Counted from the stretch's first letter, positions 46,787 to 56,780 are shown. The stretch is DNA of 64,000 nucleotides from Chrysophaeum taylorii (GCA_029834535.1 JAQMWT010000435.1:124001-188000), one strand, 5' to 3'. The notes: generated by a model from the letters alone, not told the origin. Translations and numbers: made by a program.

Positions 46787-47434
46787 ATGGAGGACAACAA
46801 GACCAAGCCGACGCTGCTCAAGTGCGTGGTGCTCGGGTCGTCGAACGTTGGTAAAACGTCGCTGTTGACAAAGTTTGTCCACGGAAAGTTCAGCGAGGAA
46901 CGACGGGCGACGACGGGCGCGGACTTCGCGTCCAAGGTGCTCAAGCTGGGCGACGGCAACGAGGTGCGGCTCGTTATCTGGGACACGGCGGGCCAGGAGC
47001 GGTTCCACCACGGGACGCTGGGCGCCGCGTTTTACCGCGGTGCCGACGGCGCGCTCCTCGTTTACGACACCACCGACATTCGCACATTTGAACAGATCGA
47101 GATGTGGCGGGGCGAACTTTTGCAACGGGTAGAAGCTCCCGGCGACTTTCCTGTTGTCGTGGTCGGCAACAAGATCGACCTCCCGAGCGAGACGCGCGAC
47201 CAGGAGCAGACGGCCGTCATGACCTGGTGCCGCGATCTTGGCATCGGCCTCGTGAACACCTCGGCCAAGGATGGCACGGGCGTCGACGCCGCGATGGAGG
47301 CCATCGCCGCCCTCGCCCTCGAGAATCGTCGTCGGCGAGACGCCCGGGCAAGCCAAGCGCCGAGGGAACCCTCGGCCTTTACGCTCGATACCCTCGACCG
47401 CCGGGACTCCACCTCCTCCTCCTGTTGCAAGTAA
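46787..47434 (+). CDS. Rab-family small GTPase
   Basis: 215 aa. G motifs in order: VLGSSNVGKTSLL (P-loop), ATTGADF (switch I Thr), VIWDTAGQERFHHGTLGAAF (switch II), VVGNKIDLP (NKxD) and VNTSAKDGTG (SAK). FYRGADGALLVYD and the WDTAGQERF box are Rab-typical. The C-terminal variable region ends SSSCCK, a double-Cys site for geranylgeranylation. The sequence is nearest Rab7-type members (GADF, TFEQIEMWRGELL), suggesting late endosome or vacuole traffic, but the subclass is uncertain. An 11-bp minisatellite lies directly upstream, and the gene is bracketed with the next two genes by inverted mobile-element copies. Confidence 0.9.
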   Translation: MEDNKTKPTLLKCVVLGSSNVGKTSLLTKFVHGKFSEERRATTGADFASKVLKLGDGNEVRLVIWDTAGQERFHHGTLGAAFYRGADGALLVYDTTDIRTFEQIEMWRGELLQRVEAPGDFPVVVVGNKIDLPSETRDQEQTAVMTWCRDLGIGLVNTSAKDGTGVDAAMEAIAALALENRRRRDARASQAPREPSAFTLDTLDRRDSTSSSCCK

Positions 47435-47658
47435 CGTCTAAGTCGCTTCTAAAATACGAACTAACTAACTACCTAACTCCCCACCACCACCACCACGGCT
47501 TTCTTTTGTAGTAATAATAAGCATATTCCCCTTCCGAGTGAGTAATAAACGACGAAAAACCTTGCTTCGGTCTTCTCCGCCGGACCATCATTCTGTCGAG
47601 ATAAAGATTATTATAGCTTTTCGTACGAGGCAGGTCAGGTGGGTACGTCCGGGCGGGC

Positions 47659-48342
47659 CTAAGCTGCTGCTGCGACGAGGACGTCGTTGGTGCGCTTGTT
47701 GAGGTAGACGCACGAGCCGCCGGCGTCTTCGATCGCCTTCTTCGCCGTGGCCGTGAAAGCGTGGGCCTTGACGGTGAGACCATTCGGCACCGTGACGTCG
47801 GACTTGGCGCCGACGACCTTGTAGATGGGAAACTTGGTCTTGGTGATGTCGCCGGAGGTGAGGAGGGAGTCGTAATCGACCTCTGATTTCTCGGGGACAT
47901 CGGCGAGCTTGTCGAGCGTAATGAGCGAGAAGATCTCGCGCTTGTGGCCGGGGCCCATGGGCCGGCCGACTAATTTGGGGAGCCGCCGGTAGAGGGGCGT
48001 CTGGCCGCCCTCGAATCCCGGGCGCGCGGGTCGGCCAGATCGCGACTTTTGGCCGCGCATTCCGAACCCACAGGAGCGGCCCTTGCCGGAGCCTCGGCCC
48101 CGACCTTTACGAATCTTGCGGTGTTTGGACCCCGGCGCCCCGTGGATGTTCGTCACGCGGAACTCTTGGGAGTCCACGCGTATGAGCGCGCTCTCGTCGA
48201 CCTCGCGCCGTTTCCAGTCGAAGATCTTCATCGAGATCGCGGCGGTCGTACTCCGCCGCACCGCCGCCTGCGGTCCAGCCCGCGGGACCAACCCGAACGC
48301 CCCCATGGCAACGCAGAGGGTGACGACAACCCTCATCATCAT
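47659..48342 (-). CDS. rpl15: Plastid ribosomal protein uL15, nucleus-encoded
   Basis: 227 aa from the first of three consecutive Met codons at 48342. A signal peptide (MMMRVVVTLCVAMGA) precedes FGLVPRAG, with F at the predicted +1 as in heterokont plastid leaders, then a transit segment ending near AISMKIFDWKR. The mature protein has bacterial-type L15 marks: IHGAPGSKHRKIRKGRGRGS, GRGSGKGRSCGFGMRGQKSR, RPGFEGGQTPLYRRLPK and, at the end, TVKAHAFTATAKKAIEDAGG. It assembles into the large subunit of the plastid ribosome. This is the best evidence in the window for a secondary plastid. Confidence 0.93.
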   Translation of the reverse strand: MMMRVVVTLCVAMGAFGLVPRAGPQAAVRRSTTAAISMKIFDWKRREVDESALIRVDSQEFRVTNIHGAPGSKHRKIRKGRGRGSGKGRSCGFGMRGQKSRSGRPARPGFEGGQTPLYRRLPKLVGRPMGPGHKREIFSLITLDKLADVPEKSEVDYDSLLTSGDITKTKFPIYKVVGAKSDVTVPNGLTVKAHAFTATAKKAIEDAGGSCVYLNKRTNDVLVAAAA

Positions 48343-48558
48343 CGCTACAGGACGGACGTCCGTCACAGCAACCTCAACCACCTCCTTCGAAAAACTTACC
48401 CTCGTCGTGATGGACGCCCGCCCGAAGAAGCCTGCCTCCCTCCTCGTCGACGAAAAGCGACTTCTTGAGGCGAGCTCCCGCCGCCGCCTCCTCCCAATTA
48501 TTTCGTCCGAGGAGGCAACGCAACAAACACTCGCGCCGACTTTCGTTTCGCGCGACCG

Positions 48559-49614
48559 TCATCCAAAAAATTTCCGGCGTGCCTCGGATATTCTTCTGAC
48601 CTCGTGTTTGACGAGGCCCAGGACGCTCGGCGGGAGGAAGATTGGGAGCAGGTGGGCGTTGGCCGCGGCGTCCTCGATGAGCGTTTCGACGTCGCGGTGC
48701 GCGGGACCCGGAAGTGGCCAGAGGTCCATAAAGCGCGTCGCTCCGAGCACGAAACTCTGAAAGGAAAAGTGGGGCGCGCGCGGCCTGTACCCGCCGACGA
48801 TCTGGGCGCAGCGACCTATCCGGAGGTGACGCGGGCCAATAAAACCATTCCCAGCCGCGGCGGGTCTCGAGGGGCGATCGCAGGCGCAGGCGCCGTCGCG
48901 CGCGGAGCAGTTTGTCGCCGCGTCGTGCATGGCCGACTCGTGCGCTCCGAGCGGACTCGGCCCGAGCGGCAGCGGGTGGACGGAGAGCAACGACGCGTCA
49001 TCGGCCAAGAGCACGGCGGCCTCGCGGACCCAATCAACGCGGGCTCTGTCGACCTGGACCAAGGCGCCTTCGATCGTGACGACTCGGAGCTCGCTTCCCG
49101 GATACCCGAGCGCCGGAAGCAACTCGACGTCTTCGTCGACGTGCACGATGACCTCGACCACCTGGGCGAGACGGGCGATCCCCCACATGTAGGCGATGGT
49201 GTTTTTGAATAATAACAAACGAGTCTCGCTGCTGTTCAAGACACGGCGCCGTAGTTCGAGCCCGTAGCACGACTCGCCGTCGATTACGTCGACGGCCACT
49301 CTTATTCGCGGATCAAAGAGCGACGCGACGTCGCCGAGATCCTCGTGACGCCGCAAGGAGAGTTTCTTTTTGTCGCGGCTGTCGACGGCGACCATCACGC
49401 CCGCAGGGACCATCCCGCTCGTCGCCGCGAGCTGAGCGGCCACGCGCTCGACGGCGCCCTTCACCGCACGCCCCGGGCTCGTCTCCGTCGACCACAACGC
49501 GACGTTGACCAGCCACCCGACACCATTTCGAGGCCCCTCCCAAAGACGTTCGTGTCGAGGCGCATCGACGCAGGCCACTGCTGCTGCGACCGGGACGAGA
49601 AAGAAAATGGTCAT
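48559..49614 (-). CDS. Secreted or endomembrane protein, possibly glycosyltransferase-like
   Basis: 351 aa with a signal peptide (MTIFFLVPVAAAVACVDA). The body has alternating hydrophobic strands and helices. VEVIVHVDEDVELLPALGYP contains a DxD-type acidic motif (DED) at the end of a strand, and NTIAYMWGIARLAQ precedes it, a layout like GT-A glycosyltransferases of stramenopiles. GNGFIGPRHLRIG and FVLGATRFMDLWPLPG come later. Cys residues in NCSARDGACACD suggest disulfides. No family can be named with confidence. The C-terminus is basic. Confidence 0.5.
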   Translation of the reverse strand: MTIFFLVPVAAAVACVDAPRHERLWEGPRNGVGWLVNVALWSTETSPGRAVKGAVERVAAQLAATSGMVPAGVMVAVDSRDKKKLSLRRHEDLGDVASLFDPRIRVAVDVIDGESCYGLELRRRVLNSSETRLLLFKNTIAYMWGIARLAQVVEVIVHVDEDVELLPALGYPGSELRVVTIEGALVQVDRARVDWVREAAVLLADDASLLSVHPLPLGPSPLGAHESAMHDAATNCSARDGACACDRPSRPAAAGNGFIGPRHLRIGRCAQIVGGYRPRAPHFSFQSFVLGATRFMDLWPLPGPAHRDVETLIEDAAANAHLLPIFLPPSVLGLVKHEVRRISEARRKFFG

Positions 49615-49679
49615 GGTGCGCGTTGTGATTGATTATTAGCGTTAATTAATTACCCTGCTGGGGGGTAGGTGTTTGTCTT

Positions 49680-50172
49680 TAAATGTCGACTGCTAAGAGG
49701 GGGGGTGTGTGTGGGGAGCATGAAGGACGTGGGTGGGTTTGTGGGGCAGGAGGGATGTGCCTGACGGGCGGAGATAAGTACGCGGGACCTAGGCGGGGTC
49801 ATCGCCGAGGCGCGGGGCAGGCGAAGAGAGGACCAAGGGCCCCGCCTTGGTAGGTCGTACGCATGCTGCCGCCGGACGTATGTGCGACGAAGGGTGACGT
49901 CCTGCTGGGATCGGGCGGCCTGGGTGGGGTTCCCCGAGGCGGCGACATGGGTGAGGGCGGTGAGGGCACAGCGAGCCCGGCCTAATGCGTTGGCGATCCC
50001 CCACTCACGGTAGATGCGGCGAGTTTGGGCCGCCTTTGCCTCTGTGAAGTTGGCGCAGCCGCTTGCCACCCAGGTTCGCGCAGCGATGCGCTCTGCGCAT
50101 GTTTGGGCGAGAGCGTGGCACGCCGCGCTGGCCTCACCGAAGGCACCAAAGACGAGGCCGGCGACGGTGTCC
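49680..50172 (-). pseudogene. Fragment of the nuclease-like element ORF (copy B)
   Basis: The minus frames carry SGCANFTEAKAAQTRRIYRE and IANALGRARCALTALTHVAA, the C-terminal part of the copy A ORF, without the PD-(D/E)xK-like segment. The end of the reading frame differs from copy A. Confidence 0.7.
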
Positions 50173-50214
50173 CCCGTTCAGGGTAAGGATCAGGTAGGCG
50201 TGCGAGCGAGGCAG

Positions 50215-50790
50215 TGATCCTCCAAGCCGTCTACGGCGACCTCGCAGATTATTTCCACGACCCGCGGCGGCTCTTTCAGCGCGCCATTCTCACGCCCCGT
50301 CGAAACGATGTTGTCGATGCTGACAACGCGCGCATGACCGCGGCCTTTTTTTCCCAAAGACGAGGCGTCGGAGTTCTTTTCGGCTGACTAGGCTGGGTCA
50401 GAAGACGACGCCTCGCTCTTTACAGTAGAGTTTTCAACTCCCTGACAACCAACGGCATGCTGACTTTGAGCGCGAGCTTAAGGTCTTCGCAACCTCGACC
50501 CGTCGCACGGCCACTGCGACGGTACCAGATACATGATCGATCGTGTCGTTGTCACCGAGGCTCCTCCAACCTGTATCCCTTAAGGCCCGCCTACGCCAGA
50601 CGATCAGCAAGAGCCAGGGCCAGACGCCCTGCGAGGTCGGCGTCCTCTTGCCCAAGCCCGTCTTCTGCCACGTCCAGCTCTATGTGGCTCCCTGTCGATC
50701 GGCAACCCCGAGGATATCCTCTTCTGGGTCGACGACTCCACGCTACCCCACACGTGCTACGCAATACCGATAAGCCCCCTCCCGGCGCCT
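50215..50790 (+). pseudogene. PIF1/Helitron-type helicase C-terminal remnant (copy B)
   Basis: LQAVYGDLADYFHDPRRLFQ and RAILTPRRNDVVDADNARMT are in one frame. Then, in others, FNSLTTNGM, LRNLDPSHGHCDGTRYMIDR, and RQTISKSQGQTPCEVGVLLP followed by KPVFCHVQLYVA. These correspond to the late motifs of PIF1-like helicases (ILTPxNxDVxxIN, LRNLxPxxGLCNGTR, TINKSQGQT, FSHGQLYVALSR). At least two frame changes separate them, so it is not functional. Confidence 0.75.
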
Positions 50791-51346
50791 ACACGCGCAC
50801 TGTAGGTGGACTTACTGGGCCAGGTGTGCGTACTGGGGTTAGAGATTGGGACTAGGTGAATTTAGTGACCAGGTGAACTTATTGAGACCAGGTGAACTTA
50901 CGGAGGCTTTTAGAGTAAACTCAAAGCTTAGCGGCGTTGCGGATCAAAGCAGCTTAGATTGGCGGGGGTGAGAGCGACGAGCTCAAAAGGAGAGTGGGGC
51001 GAGAGTGCGTGTGGGTTTACGCCGAATTTACTGCGGCTAGAGATTGGGACTAGGTGAACTTAACGGGAACAGGTGAACTTGCTGGGGTTAGAGATTGGGA
51101 CTAGGTGAACTTACTGGCCTGCACTTGTCCTATCCAATCCAATCCAATCCAATCAGTAGGCGACCAATAATTCGAAGCAGAACGCGTGGTCACGACCGCT
51201 TTCGGCCGGGCAGAAGATGCCAAGCACGACGACGAAAGGTCCTTTCTAAAAAAGTATTACCGACTAGAGAAGAGGAGCCGCTCGTGGCGTAGACGCGGAG
51301 CGGCGGCGGACGAGGGTTTATTGGGTCTTTGGGCTCGGCGGCGGCA

Positions 51347-52666
51347 TCAGAGCGCAGTCGTGTCGTTGTCTTCCTCCTCCTCGGGAGAAGACGGCGGGTT
51401 CTCGGACGGAGGGGAATCGCCGGGCGGAGGCGGTCGGTCGTCGTCGAGGGGCTGGGGTTCGGCGTTGGCGGCGCGATCGGCGGCGGGGGCAACGGTCGCG
51501 GCGCGGAGCGCGGCCTCGTCGATGAGGGCGAAGACGCGGTCGGCCGGCACGACGGCGTCGCGGTCGAGGGTGCTGGGCAGGACGGCGAGGGGTACGTAGC
51601 GGACGTCGGTGTTGGCGTCGCCGTCGAGAGCGACCGGATTGGCCTCGAGGGCCGCGGGGGGGCTGAGGTGTCCGGGATTGGAGGAGGGGAAGAGGGTCGA
51701 GGATTGCACGGGAAACAAGTCCAGAGCGTTGAGCTTGCGGCGGGGGTCGGGTTGCGTCGCGGAAATAAAACGGCGCAGCTCGGTTGCGGGGTCGACGTCG
51801 TCGAGGACGCGCGCGAGGGTTTGGAGGTCGTAGTGGCGGTTCGAGAGAGCGCTAGATTCGAAGACGCAGAGTTTGCGGAGCGCGTCGCGGAGCTCGCAGA
51901 CGGCTGTTTCTTCGAGCCGCTGGTACTCGGTGAGGACGCGTTGCGCTTCGAGCATCGCGGCCCGCGCTTCGCCGGCGAGCTCGTCCCAGAGTCCGTCCGC
52001 CGCGATTCTCGCGCGATCGGCCGATTCGGCGGCCGTCGCCGACAAGTGCTCGCGGTCAACCTTCTTCGACGGCGCCGACGCGGCCGCCAACGCGCTCGTA
52101 AACCGCCCCGTCCAGCTGCTGCTGCTGCTGCTGCTGCTGTGAGGCGCATCCTCCTCCTTGAAACGGTGGCGAGGGTCCTCGCCGTCGCGCGCGGCGTCGG
52201 CGATCGTCGCCGACTCGGTCAGCAGGTGACGGTACCGCGCCGCCGCCTTGCGGTACTTTTCCTCGGCGCCCTTGACTTGCTTGGAGGCCGCCGCACACCG
52301 CGCCGCGAGGGCCTTGGCGGAGGCCTGGGCCTCGGACTTGGCGGCGACGAGCGGAGAAACGACGTCGGCCGCGACGCTCGCCGCGAGCTGCGTGTGGATT
52401 TCAGAGGAGTGGTGGAGGTTGGATCGGAGGGAGGCGAGGCCGTCGAGGACTCCCACGAAATCGTCCTCGCGCTTCGCCTGGAGGTGGTTCGCGACGCGCC
52501 GCAGACCCTTGCTGTAGCTTTCTTCGACAACCGCGAGCTCCTTCATCGCGCGCACGAGGTCGCCGTACTCGGCCTGCGTCGTCGAGGACCGCTTCCGCAC
52601 GCGCTCCATGTCGCCGCAGAGCTCGGTCGCGAAAGAGAGGCCGGGACTGCGCACCTCCTCGTCCAT
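51347..52666 (-). CDS. F-BAR domain protein
   Basis: 439 aa from the ATG at 52666. The N-terminal 290 residues form a helical F-BAR-type module: FATELCGDMERVRKRSSTTQ, YGDLVRAMKELAVVEESYSK, LHHSSEIHTQLAASVAADVV, KQVKGAEEKYRKAAARY and, after a Ser-tract loop, EAQRVLTEYQRLEETAVCEL. F-BAR dimers bind and bend membranes in endocytosis and cytokinesis. The C-terminal third is disordered and rich in Pro, Asp and Glu, without an SH3 domain. The start is 33 bp from the ATG of the divergent TrhO-like gene. Confidence 0.8.
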   Translation of the reverse strand: MDEEVRSPGLSFATELCGDMERVRKRSSTTQAEYGDLVRAMKELAVVEESYSKGLRRVANHLQAKREDDFVGVLDGLASLRSNLHHSSEIHTQLAASVAADVVSPLVAAKSEAQASAKALAARCAAASKQVKGAEEKYRKAAARYRHLLTESATIADAARDGEDPRHRFKEEDAPHSSSSSSSSWTGRFTSALAAASAPSKKVDREHLSATAAESADRARIAADGLWDELAGEARAAMLEAQRVLTEYQRLEETAVCELRDALRKLCVFESSALSNRHYDLQTLARVLDDVDPATELRRFISATQPDPRRKLNALDLFPVQSSTLFPSSNPGHLSPPAALEANPVALDGDANTDVRYVPLAVLPSTLDRDAVVPADRVFALIDEAALRAATVAPAADRAANAEPQPLDDDRPPPPGDSPPSENPPSSPEEEEDNDTTAL

Positions 52667-52699
52667 TTTCTAGTATTGGGGTCTTTCTTATTAGTAGCG

Positions 52700-53806
52700 A
52701 TGGAGGAGGTCGTGTCTTTCTATGCGTACTGTGCCGTCGATCCCGAGCCCCACGCTGTGTGGCAGCGCGAGTTTGGCGCCAAGCTCGGGCTCCTCGGGCG
52801 CGTGGTTGTGGCGGCCGAGGGAATCAGCGGCACCCTCAGCGGGCGCCCGGCGGCCATCGACGAGTACGCAAAGGCCGTCGCGGCGCGGCTGCGACCGCTT
52901 GATCTCAGGCGCGCGCCCCTGGGGGTCCGAGCGTTCCCCGACCTCTACGTCAAGACGAGTCGCGAAATCGTCGGCACCGGCCTGCCCGCGGGCGAGCCGG
53001 GCGAGCACCTCGAGCCTCGCGAGTTCAAGCGAAGACTCGTCGACGACGCGATCGTACTGGACGTGCGCAATGGCTTCGAGTACGACGTCGGGCACTTCCG
53101 CGGTGCCGTCCGCGCGCCGATCCGGACGATGGCCGAGTGGGCGCGGTGGGTCGATCGCGAGGGTATCGTCGAAAAGTGCCGGAACCGAGACGCGCTCCTC
53201 TACTGCACGGGCGGGGTGCGGTGCGAGAAAGCGTCCGCCTTTCTCAAGGCGCGCGGCGTCAGGAGCGTCGCTCAGCTCGAGGGCGGCATCCACCGCTTCC
53301 TCGACGAGCTGGGGGACGATGACCTCTGGCACGGGAGAAATTTTTGCTTCGACGCGAGAGAGGTCGCGCCGGCGCCTTCGCGCGTCGTCGTCGGCCGCTG
53401 CGCCGACTGCGGCGCCCCCTGGGAGACGCACTCGGGCCGCAACGTTTGCACCGTCTGCGAGACCCTCGTCCTCGTGTGTCCGGCCTGCGCTCGCGAAAAT
53501 CACGAACACTACTGCGACGTCCACGCCTATTTACGCTCCGCCTACTGTCACTTCCTCGACAGGTATTCCGACGCCGAGCTCCAGGTCCAGGCTGACAACC
53601 TCCACGCCATCCTTCGAGACTCGGACAGGGCGCGCGAGAGCCCTAACGTCCGGCGCGCCCTCCGGAGACAGATCGACCGGATTTCTGCGAGGGCGCGAAA
53701 AGACACCCCCGCCTACGACGGCCCCCCGCGCTGCCGGTCCTGCGGCCAAGCCAGCTGCGTGGGCGCCTGCTGGGGGTTCTGGAAAGCCGCCGCCGCCCCG
53801 CTTTAA
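52700..53806 (+). CDS. TrhO/TSTD2-type rhodanese protein (tRNA uridine hydroxylase family)
   Basis: 368 aa from the ATG at 52700; longer readings of this frame upstream are antisense to the F-BAR gene. The N-terminal ferredoxin-like domain reads SFYAYCAVDPEPHAVWQREF and VVVAAEGISGTLSGRPAAID. Then comes a rhodanese domain with VLDVRNGFEYDVGHFRGAVR and the active loop LLYCTGGVRCEKASAFLK (catalytic Cys in CTGGVRC). A Cys-rich tail follows (CADCGAPW, CTVCETLVLVCPAC, CRSCGQASCVGAC), which may bind zinc. Bacterial TrhO (YceA) makes 5-hydroxyuridine at tRNA position 34; TSTD2 is the eukaryotic relative. The role is inferred from family. Confidence 0.88.
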   Translation: MEEVVSFYAYCAVDPEPHAVWQREFGAKLGLLGRVVVAAEGISGTLSGRPAAIDEYAKAVAARLRPLDLRRAPLGVRAFPDLYVKTSREIVGTGLPAGEPGEHLEPREFKRRLVDDAIVLDVRNGFEYDVGHFRGAVRAPIRTMAEWARWVDREGIVEKCRNRDALLYCTGGVRCEKASAFLKARGVRSVAQLEGGIHRFLDELGDDDLWHGRNFCFDAREVAPAPSRVVVGRCADCGAPWETHSGRNVCTVCETLVLVCPACARENHEHYCDVHAYLRSAYCHFLDRYSDAELQVQADNLHAILRDSDRARESPNVRRALRRQIDRISARARKDTPAYDGPPRCRSCGQASCVGACWGFWKAAAAPL

Positions 53807-53849
53807 TTATATTAGGAGGAATCACGGGCCCTTTCTTCTTCCAACGTCG

Positions 53850-54920
53850 TCAGAGGAGGTCGATGCCCCGCGGGGGCCTCGTGGGCGGGCCGGGCCGGGG
53901 CGGCTGCTGCTGCGGGGGCATGCCGCCGCCGCCGCCGCCGCCGCCATAGGGAGGAGCTGCGCAGGAGGGAGGCGTGTGACCGCACAACAACAAAAAAAAA
54001 ACCGAGGAGAAATTCTCCTCGCTCACAAACTCACCGCGGGAAAACTTGTCGCGGAGCATCTCGATCTTCGCGCGGCGATCGGGAGGAAGCTGGGCAAGCT
54101 GCTGAGGCGAAAGGGCGAGGGCCTCCTTGACGAGCTCGGGCGGCGGGACCTGGGGCTGCTGCTGGGATGGTCCCGGTTGGTAAAAGCCGCGCGGCGGTCC
54201 GCGGGGGTCGGCATAGGCGGGAGGAGGTCGCGCGGGCTGGGGCTGGGAAAAGTGCGGCGGACCGGGAACGCCGCCGCGCGGAGGGGGAGCGCCCGACCTG
54301 GGCGCGAACTGCTGCGGCGGGTGGGTGTAGGGCCTCGGGGGCGGGGTGAAGCGACTCGGCGCCGGCGCGGGCTCGAGGGGCCTTGCCTCGGGCGGAGGCT
54401 CTTTGATCATGCCGAGCACGAGCATGGCATGAACGAGGCCGTCCACGAGCGCCGAGTTTTCCTCGAGGAGCCGCCGGAGGCGCGCGCGGTCGGCGTCGGC
54501 GACATCTTTCGCATCCTTGACCACCTCCCAGACCTCGCGCTTCGACATGCTCTCGACCACCGACTGCGCCGTTCGCTCGGGCTTAGTCGCGGGCCCCGAG
54601 TCGCCCACCGACTGCGCGTAGTCGACGAGATTCGAGTTGTTCGAGAAATTCACGCGCAGCGGACGACCGTTGATCTCGCGATTGTTCAAGTTACGGATCG
54701 CCGACAGCGCCGTCGCTGCGTCCTCGTACTCGACGAAGCAATACCCGCGCGACTTGCCGCTCTCTGCGTGGGTCGCGAGCCGCACGGCTACCACTCGCCC
54801 CACTTCGCTAAAGATCCGTTTCAGGTCTTCCTCGCTCGTCCCGAACGCGATGTTTCCAACGAACACGTCATTCCGACCGTGCCCGCCGCCGCGGGGATTC
54901 CCACCAACGTCGCGCTTCAT
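53850..54920 (-). CDS. CSTF2: Cleavage stimulation factor subunit 2 (CstF64)
   Basis: The ATG at 54920 gives MKRDVGGNPRGGGHGRNDVF. The RRM is at about residues 15-100, with VFVGNIAFGTSEEDL (RNP2) and KSRGYCFVEYEDA (RNP1). The hinge that binds CstF77/symplekin follows (TAQSVVESMSKREVWEVVKD...ALVDGLVHAMLVLGMI). After a Pro/Gln-rich linker, the C-terminal three-helix domain reads VKEALALSPQQLAQLPPDRR. A 78-nt in-frame intron (54034-53957; GTGAGT...GCGCAG) probably splits that domain from the Gly-rich end; if retained, the frame stays open. The spliced product is 330 aa. It recognises U/GU-rich RNA for mRNA 3' processing. Confidence 0.88.
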   Translation of the reverse strand: MKRDVGGNPRGGGHGRNDVFVGNIAFGTSEEDLKRIFSEVGRVVAVRLATHAESGKSRGYCFVEYEDAATALSAIRNLNNREINGRPLRVNFSNNSNLVDYAQSVGDSGPATKPERTAQSVVESMSKREVWEVVKDAKDVADADRARLRRLLEENSALVDGLVHAMLVLGMIKEPPPEARPLEPAPAPSRFTPPPRPYTHPPQQFAPRSGAPPPRGGVPGPPHFSQPQPARPPPAYADPRGPPRGFYQPGPSQQQPQVPPPELVKEALALSPQQLAQLPPDRRAKIEMLRDKFSRGEFVSEENFSSVFFLLLCGHTPPSCAAPPYGGGGGGGGMPPQQQPPRPGPPTRPPRGIDLL

Positions 54921-56780
54921 CGAGACATCGCGACGATTTTTGCCTTCGAACAATACCCGCCCTTAACCCTAGCCGTGCCCTCGTCGCCTCCACCACGCAC
55001 CGCCCCGAGGCGATAGCACGAAGGTTTCCGATCCTCTCGAAACTCTCGCGAGCGAGCATCGCCGACAATTTCCTCGCCCTGTCATTCTGGCTGCTCCTGG
55101 GCGACCCAAACTTTGTCTGTCACCTGAAGAAGCCACACATCACAAGATGATCATCCTCTGAAGGCCAGCAAGACGCCCTCGCGATTGTCGGCCACGCACC
55201 CAACGGCGAGGCTTCCCACGACGAGCTCCGACGATTTTACTCCCTCGCGAAAACCTGACACCAAACGAAACAGCATCTTTTCCTTTCGTTCAGCGACTAA
55301 CGACTAATTCTCGGACTCTGCTTACGTAATCGCGCACCGCGAGCTCTGCAGCACACTCGCGGACGATCGGCCCATCTTCGATGCAGAGTTAACGATATTC
55401 CTCGCAGGCATCCACCCCAAAAGCGCTGGCGAGGAACTCAACTCCGACGTCTGGCCTCGATCAACGACTTCTGCCGTAGTAATGCCGCGCGTCGGCCTAG
55501 CCGCGGCGCCACGGCTGTCAAAGCGCGTCGGGTGAACACCCGCCGACGGATTACTTCAAGGATGTCCACCACGCTATGAATAAGGAGGTCCGCCCAGGGA
55601 TCCACAGCAACGATGTCGTCGACGAGTTCGACGCGCGCCGGCCGCGTTACCCCGTCTCTGCGATTCGTTCAGACCGTCTGGCGCTGCCTCCAACTGAGCA
55701 GAAGCCCCAGTTCGGTCTTGACCTGGTCTTGACCGCTAATTTTATCCGTTGCTGCAGTTGTCTGATACCTACGATGCCTCGGACGCCAACAACAAGGATG
55801 TCATCGCCGTTGCCCCCCGCGGAAAGACAAGTAGGGCACCTCCTCGCCAGTCGAGGCGTGGAAGTTTCACTCACGCGGAGTACTTTCTCAGTGACTTTCG
55901 TGGTCGTTGAGCAGTCCCAATGATGAATGGCGCATCGTCGCCGACGCGGCCTCGATAAGAAGAAGCGACGTGTCGTCGCGCCCGACAATCAAAGAATACG
56001 ACGACGACGTAGCGCTTAGCGCCGCCCAGAGCGAACGTGACACCAAGGGTGTCGACTTTTGCATCTGTATGGTCCTCGAGGCCGCCAAGCAAACCGATAA
56101 AACTCTCGGCGTCAGAAAAGGCCGCAACGGCTGGAACAACAGCGCGACGGACGAGTGGCACTTCGAAGTCCGCTGGTTCAGCGAATACGCTGATTTTCGG
56201 AGTTTGCGACTGGGAAGACACCCAGCTCCTCGGGCTGGGCAACCGCCGCTTCCTGTTGGGGGTAGGGGCGCGCGAGAACACCACGACCCCCCCCCCCCCC
56301 AGCACGAAAGTTTCGCGCTGGGTGGTCGGTACGAAAGTTTCTCGCTGGATGGTCGGTGCCTTTCCCGTATCGCCGGGGGGTTGATGACCCCTCCCCGGAC
56401 GACGGGCATTGCAGCACCAGAGTGGCTCTAAAAGAACCAATGTAGGCTACAGATAAGCAGGGCAAATGGAGTCCGAGGGGGGTGAGCAGCGGCGCTGGAT
56501 GGGCCGTAAGGAATGCGGCGGCCTCGTGGTAGTATGCGGCGCCTCGGAGGTCCTTGAGGTAGTCGTGGAGGTTCTCTTCGGGGGCGGGGCTCTCCTCCTC
56601 CTCCTCGGAAGCGTGGTCGTCGAGTCGACAGAGTCTGGCTCATTGGCCTCGTCAATGTTCTCCTGGGACGGAGAACATGGACGGTTCGTTGTCGTCATCG
56701 TCGTCGTCTTGAGAACAGGACGTATACAGAACCTCGTCAATTTTTACGGCCCGGGGTTGTGACAGTCAAATCCTTAAGTA
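54921..56780. other. 1.9 kb of unassigned, probably decayed mobile DNA
   Basis: Several short frames look protein-like (plus: IKEYDDDVALSAAQSERDTK and NGWNNSATDEWHFEVRWFSE at about 55,990-56,190; HAEYFLSDFRGR near 55,862-55,898) but shift frame and lack a start. This resembles a decayed transposon gene that I could not name. A short C-homopolymer lies near 56,289-56,301. Nothing else is recognisable. Confidence 0.4.

Larger units (their letters stand above)
49655..51118 (-). mobile_element. Composite mobile element, copy B (inverted, internally shortened)
   Basis: An inverted match of copy A. Its left end reads GTTTGTCTTTAAATGTCGAC, the reverse complement of A's right end, and its right end carries the AGGTGAACTTACTGG repeats. 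It contains a single unit of the nuclease-like 3' coding region (minus, 49,680-50,170) and the helicase remnant (plus, 50,215-50,790). The stretch equivalent to A 44,100-45,880 is missing, so the two parts meet near 50,170-50,190. Identity to A is high by eye in both shared parts. Confidence 0.75.

Noticed and set aside
46540-46986. Minus-strand repeat protein with an 11-residue period
   Set aside because: Product of the 11-bp minisatellite read antisense plus the reverse of the Rab gene.
51329-52699. Upstream extension of the TrhO frame by 450 codons
   Set aside because: Lies antisense over the F-BAR gene; the family N-terminus begins exactly at the ATG 52700.
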